From Nocardioides sp. (GTDB lineage: Bacteria > Actinomycetota > Actinomycetes > Propionibacteriales > Nocardioidaceae): a stretch of DNA of 64,000 bases. The stretch lies in NCBI RefSeq assembly GCF_030149505.1, contig NZ_JASBRN010000057.1, positions 18,276 through 82,275 of the forward strand, in the 5' to 3' direction. A model generated the notes under the pieces. That model had not been told where the DNA came from and ran no database searches. It saw nothing but the letters and a program-made list of their open reading frames with translations. Both the position numbers and the translations under genes were made by a program. Positions 8,929 through 16,779 of this stretch are shown in pieces; within the stretch, counting starts at the first letter, position 1, and each line of letters begins with the position of its first letter.

Positions 8929-9618
8929 ATGACCACCCACGTCCTGGTGGGCACGTCGCCCGCCGACGCCACCCGCCACGCCGAGCTCGTGACGACCGCC
9001 GGGCAGCTGGGAGCCGACCTGGCCTTCCTGCAGCTGGCCTCCCCCTCCCTCGGGGAGGTCCTGGACCGGCTCGCCGCCCGGCGCGAGACCTCGGTGACCC
9101 TCGTCGGGGTCTCGAGCGGGCTGGGTGGGCCGGGCGTCTCCTGGCTGCGCCGGATCGCGGCTGACTGGTGGCGCTCGTACGGCGACGGCGCGCCTGAGGT
9201 CCGTACGGCCCCCGCGTTCATGGACGACGTCCGGGAGTGGAAGGCGCTGGTCGACCTGGCCCGACCCGTCACCCTCGGCGGAGCCGGGCTGACGTCAGCG
9301 GCGTGGGAGGACGTCCCCGAGCACCGTCACCAGGTGCTGGTCTGTCGTGGTCCCAGGTGCACCGTCCGGGGCGCGGAGGACAGCTGGAAGGCGTTGGTGC
9401 TGGGTCTGATGCGGGCAGGTCAGGGGGACGACGACGTCCTCGTCACGCAGACCGGGTGCCAGTTCCCCTGCAACCACGCACCGGTCGTCGCCGTGCAGCC
9501 CGACGACGTCTGGTACGGCCGCGTGGACGAGGCTGCGGCCGACGAGATCGTGGCCACGCACCTCGTAGGCGGCACCCCCGTGGAACGTCTGCGGTTGCCG
9601 CGACGTCGTCGGGCCTGA
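8929..9618 (+). CDS. CbiX-like plus [2Fe-2S] thioredoxin-like ferredoxin domain protein
   Basis: The 229-residue protein has two parts. Residues about 1-110 (HVLVGTSPADATRHAE..., FLQLASPSLGEVLDRL) resemble the sirohydrochlorin chelatase/CbiX fold. Residues about 135-215 look like a thioredoxin-like [2Fe-2S] ferredoxin with cysteines in CRGPRC and CQFPC, followed by NHAPVVAV. The ATG is preceded by CTGGAGAA. A dedicated cobalamin riboswitch lies directly upstream, so it works in cobalt or corrin metabolism. Possible roles are cobalt handling or electron supply to a corrin-ring step; the exact reaction is unknown. It is convergent with cobD. Confidence 0.7.
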   Translation: MTTHVLVGTSPADATRHAELVTTAGQLGADLAFLQLASPSLGEVLDRLAARRETSVTLVGVSSGLGGPGVSWLRRIAADWWRSYGDGAPEVRTAPAFMDDVREWKALVDLARPVTLGGAGLTSAAWEDVPEHRHQVLVCRGPRCTVRGAEDSWKALVLGLMRAGQGDDDVLVTQTGCQFPCNHAPVVAVQPDDVWYGRVDEAAADEIVATHLVGGTPVERLRLPRRRRA

Positions 9619-9635
9619 GCCCGCCTCGCGTTCCC

Positions 9636-10607
9636 CTACCGGACGGGGTTCGGTCGCACGGCGCGCAGGAGCCCACCCGCGGCGGCGGCCAGCGCTGAGG
9701 CAGCCAGTGCGGCGACGGTTCCGACGTGGGTGGCGAGCCCGGTGGCTCGTACGACGACGTCCGGGGCGGGCGGGGGCCCGTCCCCCATGGTGGGTCGGTG
9801 CTCGACGCGGTCGCCGTACCGGTTGGTCCCTCCCAGGGTGATGCCGAGGGCGCCGGCGAAGGCGGACTCTACGACGCCGCCGTTGGGGCTCGGGTGTCCT
9901 GCGGCGTCGCGCCGCCACACAGCCAGGGCGGCGGTTGCCTGTCGAGGCCGCGCGACCAGCACGGCCAGGCCTGCCAGTCGCGACCCGGGCAGGTTGACCA
10001 GGTCGTCGAGGCGGGCCGACGCCCACCCGAAGTTCTCGTACCGGGGGTTGCGGTAACCGACCATCGCGTCCAGGGTGTTGGCCGCCCGGTGGGCCAGGAG
10101 GCCCGGGATGCCTGCGATGGCACCCCAGACGAGCGGTGCGGTGACGGCGTCGGAGGTGTTCTCGGCGACCGACTCGACCACGGCCCGGGTGATCTCGCCC
10201 GACAAGAGCGTGGTCGTGTCGCGCCCCACCAGGTAGGTGAGGCGGTGCCGTGCCCCGGCGAGGTCGTCGGCGGCGAGGAACTCGTGTACGGCCAGGGCTT
10301 CGCGCTCCAGGCTGCGACCGCCCAGGACCGTCCAGGTCGCGGCGGCGGTGACCGCGGTGTGCGCCAGGGGACGCTCGCGGGTGGCGCGTTCGAGGGGGGC
10401 CCCGAGGGCAGCGCTGGCACCGACGAGCACCGACGTGTACAGCACGCCGCGGGCCCGCGAGTCGGCGTACAGGCTTCGTTCGAGGCGGGTGGCGAGGGTG
10501 CCGAAGCTGGCGACGGGGTGGCCGCGGCGTGGGTCGCCCAGGAGCCGGTCGGCGGCGAAGCCGAGCAGGAGTCCTGCGGCTCTCGTCGCCCCGCGCGGAG
10601 AGTTCAT
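9636..10607 (-). CDS. cobD: Adenosylcobinamide-phosphate synthase CobD/CbiB
   Basis: This 323-residue membrane protein attaches the aminopropanol (phosphate) arm to cobyric acid. Family signs are the N-terminal GLLLGFAADRLLGDPRRGHPV motif, the VAENTSDAVTAPLVWGAIAG helix region, and YRNPRYENFGWASARLDDLVNLP, which are characteristic of CbiB. Several hydrophobic helices are present. The ATG overlaps the stop of the cobB-cobC fusion (ATGA), making it the last gene of the riboswitch-4 operon. It ends 17 bases from the convergent gene at 9618. Confidence 0.93.
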   Translation of the reverse strand: MNSPRGATRAAGLLLGFAADRLLGDPRRGHPVASFGTLATRLERSLYADSRARGVLYTSVLVGASAALGAPLERATRERPLAHTAVTAAATWTVLGGRSLEREALAVHEFLAADDLAGARHRLTYLVGRDTTTLLSGEITRAVVESVAENTSDAVTAPLVWGAIAGIPGLLAHRAANTLDAMVGYRNPRYENFGWASARLDDLVNLPGSRLAGLAVLVARPRQATAALAVWRRDAAGHPSPNGGVVESAFAGALGITLGGTNRYGDRVEHRPTMGDGPPPAPDVVVRATGLATHVGTVAALAASALAAAAGGLLRAVRPNPVR

Positions 10608-13072
10608 GCGCCGATCGCGGCCGGGGTGCCAGCCCGTACGTCGTCGAGGGCGCGGAGCAGGTCGGTGACTGTCTTGGGCGGTCGCACCGCGATCCTGACC
10701 CAGGTGGCGTCGAGCCCCGGGAACGTGTCGGCGCGGCGCACCGCGACACCGTGGTCGCGCAGCGCCTCACGGGTGCCACGGCCCAGACGCGCCAGCACGA
10801 AGGAGGTCTGGGAGCCCAGCACCTCGTACCCGCGTCCGGTGAGGGCCGCGACGAGGTGGGCACGCCACTGCGCAATGCGTTCGGCGCGCCTGGCCGCCTC
10901 CATGGACGCCTCGCCGGAGCAGCAAGCCACCGCGGCCGTGATCGCCGGCGCGGAGACCGACCAGGGCACCTGCCGGGCGGCGAGGGCGGCGACGGCGCGT
11001 TCGTTGCCGAGCACGTAGCCCGCCCGGATACCCGGGATCGACCAGTGCTTCGTGAGGCTGCGTACGACCAGGAGCCCTCGGCGCCGGTCGGTGGCGAGCG
11101 AGTTTCCAGTGTCGGTCACGGCGTCCATGAACGCCTCGTCGACGACGACGACCCGCTTGGGACGGCGCAGCTTGAGGATCTCCTCGGCCGGGTGGAGCAC
11201 GCCGGTGGGGTTGGTGGGGTTGCCCACGACCACCAGGTCGGCGTCCTCGGGCACGGCCGACGCGTCGAGGCGGTAGCCGTCCTCGGGCCGGCAGCTGACG
11301 ACGGTGACCTGGTGGCCTGCGCGTTCGAGCGCCGCGTGGGGTTCGGTGAACTGGGGGTGCACCACGACGGGGCGCCGCCACGGCTTCCACCGGGCGATCA
11401 GCTCGAACGCCTCGGCGGCCCCCGAGGTCACGAGCACCTCGTCGGCACGTCGGTGGTGGAGCTCGGCGATCGCGTCGCGGGCCGGTGTCACGTCCGGGTA
11501 CGTGGTCGACTGCTCGATGCCGTCACGCAGCGCAGCCTCCAGCCACGAGGGCCTGGGCTCGGGGTGGACGTTGACGGCGAAGTCGATCAGGCCACGTCCG
11601 GTCTCGACGTCGCCGTGGTGGAGCAGCGGCTCCGCGACGGGCTCGTCCGGCCGCGGGCAGGGAACGACGGAGGGGCGGGGCGTGGGTGCGGTGACCGGGG
11701 TGGCGCAGGACGCCGCGTGCGCGAGACGTTCGGCCATCACCGGGTGCCCGGCCCAGTGGGTGTGGAGGTAGGAGGCGTGGAGCGTGGGGGTGGCGACACC
11801 GATCAGCTCCCCGTCGACCTGCCACGCGGGGGCCCAGCCGCGGGCGGGGGCCGTCAGGGTCGTGCGGTGGAACTCGTGCCCGCGGACGCGTTCACCGGCG
11901 CGGGTGAGCAGGTTGTCCCCGGCGGCGACGGCTTCGGGGTACCGCAGCGTCAGCCGCTGCGACATCGCGGCACCGGTCCTGATGACGCCGGCCATGGAAG
12001 AGCCGTCGAGGTCGTCGAGGAGATAGAGCAGTCCCGCACACTCCGCCACCGTCGGAAGCCCCGCGCGTACGGCCTCACGCACCTGTTCGAGCAACGCGCG
12101 GTTCCGGGCGAGTTGCTGCACGTGCATCTCGGGGAAGCCACCTCCGAGCAGCAACGCGCTGGTCCCTTCGGGGAGCGAGCGGTCCCGCAGGGGGTCGAAC
12201 GGCACGACCGTGCAACCCGCGGCCCGCAGCAGTTCCTCGGTCTCCTGGTAGGCGAACGTGAAGGCGCGTCCCCCGGCGACGGCGACCACCGGCGACCTTC
12301 CCTCCACGGGACGCACCTCACGGCGAGGGTCCCACGCGTTGTCGGTGAGGTCGGATGCCTGACGTGCCACCTCGAGCACGGCGTCGAGGTCGACGTGCCG
12401 GGCGACCTGTTCGCCGAGGCGGGAGACGACCTCGGCGGACTCGTGCCGCTCCCCCGCCGGCACCAGGCCGAGGTGTCGCGACGGTGAGGAGATCGTTTCG
12501 TCCCGAGGAACCACACCCAGCACCGGAAGGCGCAGGCTTCGTTGCACCTCGGCGACGTTGCGTGCGGAACCGGCTCGGTTGAGGATCACGCCGACCACGT
12601 CGACCTCGGGGTCGTAGGCCGCCATGCCCGCGACGACGGCCCCCACGGAGCGCGACATCCGGGCGATGTCCACGACCAGCACGACGGGGGTGCGCGTCAG
12701 CTTCGCGACGTGCGCCGTCGAGGCGAAGCCGTCGGTGCCGATGCGCCCGTCATGCAGGCCCATCACGCCCTCGATCACTGCGACGTCGGCGCCACGTGCG
12801 CCGTGCAGCAGCAACGGGGCGATGCGCTCCTCTCCCACCAGGTGCGGGTCGAGGTTGCGTCCTGGACGTCCGGCCGCCAAAGCGTGGTAGCCGGGGTCGA
12901 TGTAGTCAGGGCCGACCTTGTGACCCGAGACCTCGAGTCCACGGGCCCGCAGGGCGGCCATCAACCCGGTGGAGATGGTGGTCTTTCCCTGACCGGTCGA
13001 CGGGGCTGCCAGGACGACGCGCGGCAGCAGAGTGGGCGTGATCGACGACTCGGGGTCGGGCACCGTCACCAT
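10604..13072 (-). CDS. cobB: Fused cobyrinic acid a,c-diamide synthase (CobB) and CobC-like PLP enzyme
   Basis: The 822-residue protein joins two cobalamin enzymes. Residues about 18-455 are CobB/CbiA: P-loop APSTGQGKTT (23-32), then a glutamine amidotransferase half with the Cys345 loop AECAGLLY and HASYLHTHW. Residues about 485-815 are an aspartate-aminotransferase-fold PLP enzyme of the HisC/CobC (L-threonine-phosphate decarboxylase-like) type, with GNPTNPTG (617-624), VDEAF and the Schiff-base lysine in SLTKHWSIPG (K675). A Pro-rich linker at about 456-480 separates them. The start overlaps the cobO stop. The N half amidates carboxylates a and c; the C half probably supplies or handles the aminopropanol phosphate precursor. 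Confidence 0.93.
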   Translation of the reverse strand: MVTVPDPESSITPTLLPRVVLAAPSTGQGKTTISTGLMAALRARGLEVSGHKVGPDYIDPGYHALAAGRPGRNLDPHLVGEERIAPLLLHGARGADVAVIEGVMGLHDGRIGTDGFASTAHVAKLTRTPVVLVVDIARMSRSVGAVVAGMAAYDPEVDVVGVILNRAGSARNVAEVQRSLRLPVLGVVPRDETISSPSRHLGLVPAGERHESAEVVSRLGEQVARHVDLDAVLEVARQASDLTDNAWDPRREVRPVEGRSPVVAVAGGRAFTFAYQETEELLRAAGCTVVPFDPLRDRSLPEGTSALLLGGGFPEMHVQQLARNRALLEQVREAVRAGLPTVAECAGLLYLLDDLDGSSMAGVIRTGAAMSQRLTLRYPEAVAAGDNLLTRAGERVRGHEFHRTTLTAPARGWAPAWQVDGELIGVATPTLHASYLHTHWAGHPVMAERLAHAASCATPVTAPTPRPSVVPCPRPDEPVAEPLLHHGDVETGRGLIDFAVNVHPEPRPSWLEAALRDGIEQSTTYPDVTPARDAIAELHHRRADEVLVTSGAAEAFELIARWKPWRRPVVVHPQFTEPHAALERAGHQVTVVSCRPEDGYRLDASAVPEDADLVVVGNPTNPTGVLHPAEEILKLRRPKRVVVVDEAFMDAVTDTGNSLATDRRRGLLVVRSLTKHWSIPGIRAGYVLGNERAVAALAARQVPWSVSAPAITAAVACCSGEASMEAARRAERIAQWRAHLVAALTGRGYEVLGSQTSFVLARLGRGTREALRDHGVAVRRADTFPGLDATWVRIAVRPPKTVTDLLRALDDVRAGTPAAIGA

Positions 13073-13680
13073 TCGATTCCCCGTTGGCCCTTCTGGCCGG
13101 CGTCCATCGGGTGCTTGATCTTGCCCATCTCCGTGACCAGGTCGGCGACCTCGATCAGCGCGGGGGCTGCCCGACGGCCGGTGACGACGACGTGCTGGCG
13201 TCCGGGCCGATCCCGCAGGGTGGTGACAACGTCGTCGAGGTCGACCCAGCCCCAGGCGATGGGGTACGTGAACTCGTCAAGCACGTAGAGGTCGTGGGTC
13301 TCGGCGGCCAGACGCCGCTTGATCTCCTGCCAGCCCTCAGCGGCGGTGCGGGCGTGGTCCTCGACGTCGCCCTGCTTCTTGGTCCACGACCACCCGGCCC
13401 CCATCTTGTGCCACTCGACCGGGCCACCCTCACCGGTCTCGTCGTGGAGGCGACCCAGCCGTTCGAGGACGGTCTGCTCGCCGATGCGCCACTTGGCGGA
13501 CTTCACGAACTGGAAGACTCCGACGTTCCAGCCCTGGTTCCAGCCCCTGATGGAGAGGCCGAAGGCAGCGGTGGACTTCCCCTTGCCGTCTCCGGTGTGC
13601 ACCATCAGCAGGGGGCGGTTGCGCCGCTGGCGAGTGGTGAGACCGTCGTCGGGGACGGTGAGCGGCTGGCCTTGGGGCAT
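13066..13680 (-). CDS. cobO: Cob(I)yrinic acid a,c-diamide adenosyltransferase CobO
   Basis: The 204-residue protein transfers the adenosyl group of ATP to Co(I) corrinoids. It has the CobO/BtuR P-loop HTGDGKGKSTAAFG (about residues 28-41), the QFVKSAKWRIGE segment, and YVLDEFTYPIAWGW in the core, all typical of the family; length is normal. The stop overlaps the start of the CobB-CobC fusion, and its ATG touches the cobA stop, giving the order cobA-cobO-cobBC. It sits in the riboswitch-4 operon. Confidence 0.95.
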   Translation of the reverse strand: MPQGQPLTVPDDGLTTRQRRNRPLLMVHTGDGKGKSTAAFGLSIRGWNQGWNVGVFQFVKSAKWRIGEQTVLERLGRLHDETGEGGPVEWHKMGAGWSWTKKQGDVEDHARTAAEGWQEIKRRLAAETHDLYVLDEFTYPIAWGWVDLDDVVTTLRDRPGRQHVVVTGRRAAPALIEVADLVTEMGKIKHPMDAGQKGQRGIEW

Positions 13681-14453
13681 CAGATGACCTCTTCGAATGC
13701 GGGGGCGTCGGTGACGGCGGCGAACGACGCCACCTCGCCGATGACGGTGATGGCGGGCGGTTCGACGTGGGCGGCGCGGTCGGCGATCTCCGCGACCGCG
13801 GCCAGCACGACCTGCTGGTCCGGGTACCCCCCACGGGCGACGATGGCAGCCGGCGTGGCCGGGTCCAGGCCGTTGTCCACGAGGGCCGCGGTGATCGCGG
13901 GCAGGGTGGCGACGCCCATGAGAACCACCAGGGTCGTGCCGGAGCGGGCAAGAGCGGCGTAGTCGATCGTCGAGGCGGGGTGACCGGGAGGCACATGTCC
14001 GGAGACGACGCTGAAGCCCTGGACGAGTCCCCGGTGGGTGACGGGGATGCCGCCCAGCGCCGGGACGGCGACGGACGAGGTGACCCCGGGAATCACCCGT
14101 ACCGGAACTCCGGCCTCAGCGCAGGCCTGGAGCTCCTCCATCCCGCGGCCGAACACGAACCCGTCGCCGCCCTTGAGTCGGACGACGCGGCGCCCGACGC
14201 GAGCGTGCTCCACCAGGAGCTCGTTGATGCGTTCCTGTGGAGTGAAGGCTCCGCGCGGCAGCTTGGCGACGTCGATGATCTGGGCCTGCGGGGACGCCCA
14301 GGCCCCCGCTTCTGCGGGGGCGAGGTGGTCGACCAGCAGGACGTCTGCCTGCTCGACGGCGGCGCGTCCGGCAACCGTCATCAGGCCGACGTCGCCGGGG
14401 CCGCCGCCGACCAGCGCGACTGTGCCCGGCAACAGAGGGGCCAGCGAACTCAT
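13680..14453 (-). CDS. cobA: Uroporphyrinogen-III C-methyltransferase CobA
   Basis: This 257-residue SAM-dependent enzyme makes precorrin-2 by methylating uroporphyrinogen III at C2 and C7. It shows the family blocks VALVGGGPGDVGLMT (residues about 12-26), DVLLVDHLAP, RLKGGDGFVFGRG and GIPVTHRG. It is the stand-alone type without the CysG dehydrogenase/ferrochelatase part, which fits the aerobic route where cobalt enters late. It overlaps the chelatase gene upstream by one base and cobO downstream by one base. Confidence 0.94.
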   Translation of the reverse strand: MSSLAPLLPGTVALVGGGPGDVGLMTVAGRAAVEQADVLLVDHLAPAEAGAWASPQAQIIDVAKLPRGAFTPQERINELLVEHARVGRRVVRLKGGDGFVFGRGMEELQACAEAGVPVRVIPGVTSSVAVPALGGIPVTHRGLVQGFSVVSGHVPPGHPASTIDYAALARSGTTLVVLMGVATLPAITAALVDNGLDPATPAAIVARGGYPDQQVVLAAVAEIADRAAHVEPPAITVIGEVASFAAVTDAPAFEEVI

Positions 14454-16564
14454 CAGGCAACTCGCCCGTTCACGACGTCGACCAGACCGGCTGCGCTGAC
14501 CCTCGCCATGGGGACGTGCTCAGCACTCAGGTGTGCGGCGAGCGTCTGGGCGAGTCCGAGCCGTAGCGGTCCTTCCTCGCAGTCGATGACGACACTGGGG
14601 ACCCGCATTGCCGCGACGTGGCCTGCCGCAAGCCTGGACCGTTCGACGGCGTCCGCTCCGAGGGTGGCGCGACCGTCGGTGACGACCACGAGGAGCGGTC
14701 GCAGTCGCACGTCCCGGAGCCTCTCGCGCCGTACGACGTCCGCAGCGGTCAGCAACCCTTCGGCCAGGGGGGTGCGTCCCCCGGCGGGGAGGTCGTCGAG
14801 CAGCGCAGCGGCGACCTCGACGGAAGCCGTGGGCGGGAGCGTCAGGGCGGCTTCGGCGCCGCGGAAGCTGACCATGGCCACCTTGTCCCGGCGTCGGTAC
14901 GCGTCGGTCAGCAGCGAGAGGATCGCCGTCTTCACCTGCGCCATCCGGCGTCGCGCGGCCATCGACCCGGAGGCGTCGACACAGAACAGGAGGAGGTTGG
15001 CCTCGCGCCCCTCGCGCACGGCGGTACGCAGGTCGGCCACCTCGAAGGAGAAGCGGGTGGAGCCCTGAGCAGGCCCTTCTGAGGCGTGCCGCTCGGCGGC
15101 GGCACGGAGGGTCTCGACCAGGTGGAGCGCGCCTGCTCCACGCCCCGGGGCCGCACCGACTCGGCGGCCATTCGAGCTGAGCGCCCGGCTGCGACGTCCC
15201 GGCGTCCCCTGTCCAACGCCGTCGACGGTGAAGAGGCGTGGGCGGTAGGCGTCTCCTGCCCTCACCGTGCTGGACTTGCCGTCACCGGTGGACTGCGGCA
15301 GTGCCGGTGGGGCCGGCGGGGTCTTCTCGGCGACCACGTCTTCGGTCTGGTCAGCGCTCGCCGGCTCGGGCACGTCGCCCTGCGTGTCGACCGGTGCACC
15401 GTCGGCCTCTGAACCGTCTGCACCGGAGGCATCGGTCTGCGCCGCAGGGTCCTGCCCCGCGTCGGACGGGGCTTCCGGTCCGTCAGTGGAATCCGTGGGT
15501 CCGTCTGGTTCGGGGGGCTCTGGCAGCTCGTCGTCACCGAGGAGCTCGTCGAGCAGCGTCTCGTCCAGGCCGGGGGCGTCGAACGGGTTGCGGCGACGGC
15601 GGTGCGGAAGTGCGAGGAGGGCGGCGGCGCGGACGTCCGCCCGTGTGACGAACCCGCGGCCAGCCCACGCGGCGTGCGCCACGGCGGTACGGGCGGTGAC
15701 GATGTCGGCACGAAGACCATCGACCTCGAAGGCCGCGCACACCTCGGCGATCTTCAGCAGAGCCGCGTCTCCGAGGGTGACCTCGTCGAGCTGGGCGCGG
15801 GCCGCCTCGATGCGGTGGGTGAGCGCCTCCTGCCGGCCCGCGTACGCAGCGGTGAACGCGCCCGGGTCGCGGTCGAACGCGAGACGGCGACGCACCACCT
15901 CGACGCGCAGGGCGGGATCACGCGGAGCGGCCACCTCGACGGTGAGGCCGAACCGGTCGAGCAGTTGGGGGCGCAGCTCGCCCTCCTCGGGGTTCATCGT
16001 GCCGATCAGCACGAACCGGGCGCTGTGACCCACCGAGACTCCGTCCCGCTCCACGGTGACCTGGCCGGTGGCGGCGGCGTCGAGCATGAGGTCGACGAGG
16101 TGGTCATGCAGCAAATTGACCTCGTCGACGTAGAGGACGCCACGGTGGGCGCGGGCCAGAAGCCCCGGCTCGAACTCGACAGCGCCGGCGGTGAGCGCCT
16201 TCTCCAGGTTGAGCGAGCCGAGCACCCGGTCCTCGGTGGCGCCGACGGGCAGTTCCACCAGCCGCACCGGGCGGCTCACGACGGCACCCGTATCGGCGTC
16301 CAGGTCGGGCGAGGTCGCCTCGGGGTCGTGCGGGTCCGCGGAGAATCGGTCACCGTCACGAACGTCGATCCACGGCAGCACGTCGGCCAGGCCGCGGACC
16401 GTCGTCGACTTGGCGGTGCCCTTCTCGCCGCGGACCAGGACGCCGCCGATCTGGGGGCTGATCGAGGTCAGGACCAGCGCGAGGCCCATGGCGTCGAGGC
16501 CGGAGGCGGTCGTCGGGTCGTACTCGCAGCCGACGACGGCAGAAAATGGGTACTTCAGTGGCAC
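14453..16564 (-). CDS. ChlI-ChlD-type cobaltochelatase ATPase/VWA subunit
   Basis: The 703-residue protein carries an N-terminal AAA+ module (P-loop GEKGTAKST, residues 46-54; Walker B VLYVDEVNLL) like the BchI/ChlI subunit, an acidic Pro-rich linker at about 345-430, and a C-terminal von Willebrand A domain with a MIDAS motif DASGS (530-534) like BchD/ChlD. This fused form often replaces CobS-CobT as partner of CobN in actinobacteria. The GTG start follows GGGAG and lies about 40 bases below the riboswitch B12 box. It heads the operon chelatase-cobA-cobO-cobBC-cobD. Cobalt rather than magnesium is inferred from context; no photosynthesis genes are present. Confidence 0.9.
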   Translation of the reverse strand: MPLKYPFSAVVGCEYDPTTASGLDAMGLALVLTSISPQIGGVLVRGEKGTAKSTTVRGLADVLPWIDVRDGDRFSADPHDPEATSPDLDADTGAVVSRPVRLVELPVGATEDRVLGSLNLEKALTAGAVEFEPGLLARAHRGVLYVDEVNLLHDHLVDLMLDAAATGQVTVERDGVSVGHSARFVLIGTMNPEEGELRPQLLDRFGLTVEVAAPRDPALRVEVVRRRLAFDRDPGAFTAAYAGRQEALTHRIEAARAQLDEVTLGDAALLKIAEVCAAFEVDGLRADIVTARTAVAHAAWAGRGFVTRADVRAAALLALPHRRRRNPFDAPGLDETLLDELLGDDELPEPPEPDGPTDSTDGPEAPSDAGQDPAAQTDASGADGSEADGAPVDTQGDVPEPASADQTEDVVAEKTPPAPPALPQSTGDGKSSTVRAGDAYRPRLFTVDGVGQGTPGRRSRALSSNGRRVGAAPGRGAGALHLVETLRAAAERHASEGPAQGSTRFSFEVADLRTAVREGREANLLLFCVDASGSMAARRRMAQVKTAILSLLTDAYRRRDKVAMVSFRGAEAALTLPPTASVEVAAALLDDLPAGGRTPLAEGLLTAADVVRRERLRDVRLRPLLVVVTDGRATLGADAVERSRLAAGHVAAMRVPSVVIDCEEGPLRLGLAQTLAAHLSAEHVPMARVSAAGLVDVVNGRVA

Positions 16565-16601
16565 GTTGAGGCTCCCGCTCGTAGGCCATGGATGGCTAGA
16601 C

Positions 16602-16755
16602 GCGAGGCCGGTCTTCGGACTTGCCGGGTCACTCCTGACGGAGTGCTCGACTCACCGCAGCGGGCCTGTGCCGGACTCTCACCGGCTTCCCAGATTCTCC
16701 CCTTTGCTGGTTCCACCGTTTCCGATGGCTGGCGCGCAGGGGCACCTCACGTGTT
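16602..16755 (-). promoter_or_regulatory. Cobalamin riboswitch upstream of the chelatase-cobA-cobO-cobBC-cobD operon
   Basis: On the minus strand the core reads GGGAAGCCGGTGAGAGTCC (about 16691-16673), then GGCACAGGCCCGCTGCGGTGA, a small hairpin arm around 16650-16630, and a B12 box GCAAGTCCGAAGACCGGCC at about 16624-16606. It ends about 40 bases before the GTG of the chelatase gene, so translation of that gene is the likely target. Limits are approximate. Confidence 0.9.
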
Positions 16756-16779
16756 GCGCTGACGATAGCCTCCCGACTC

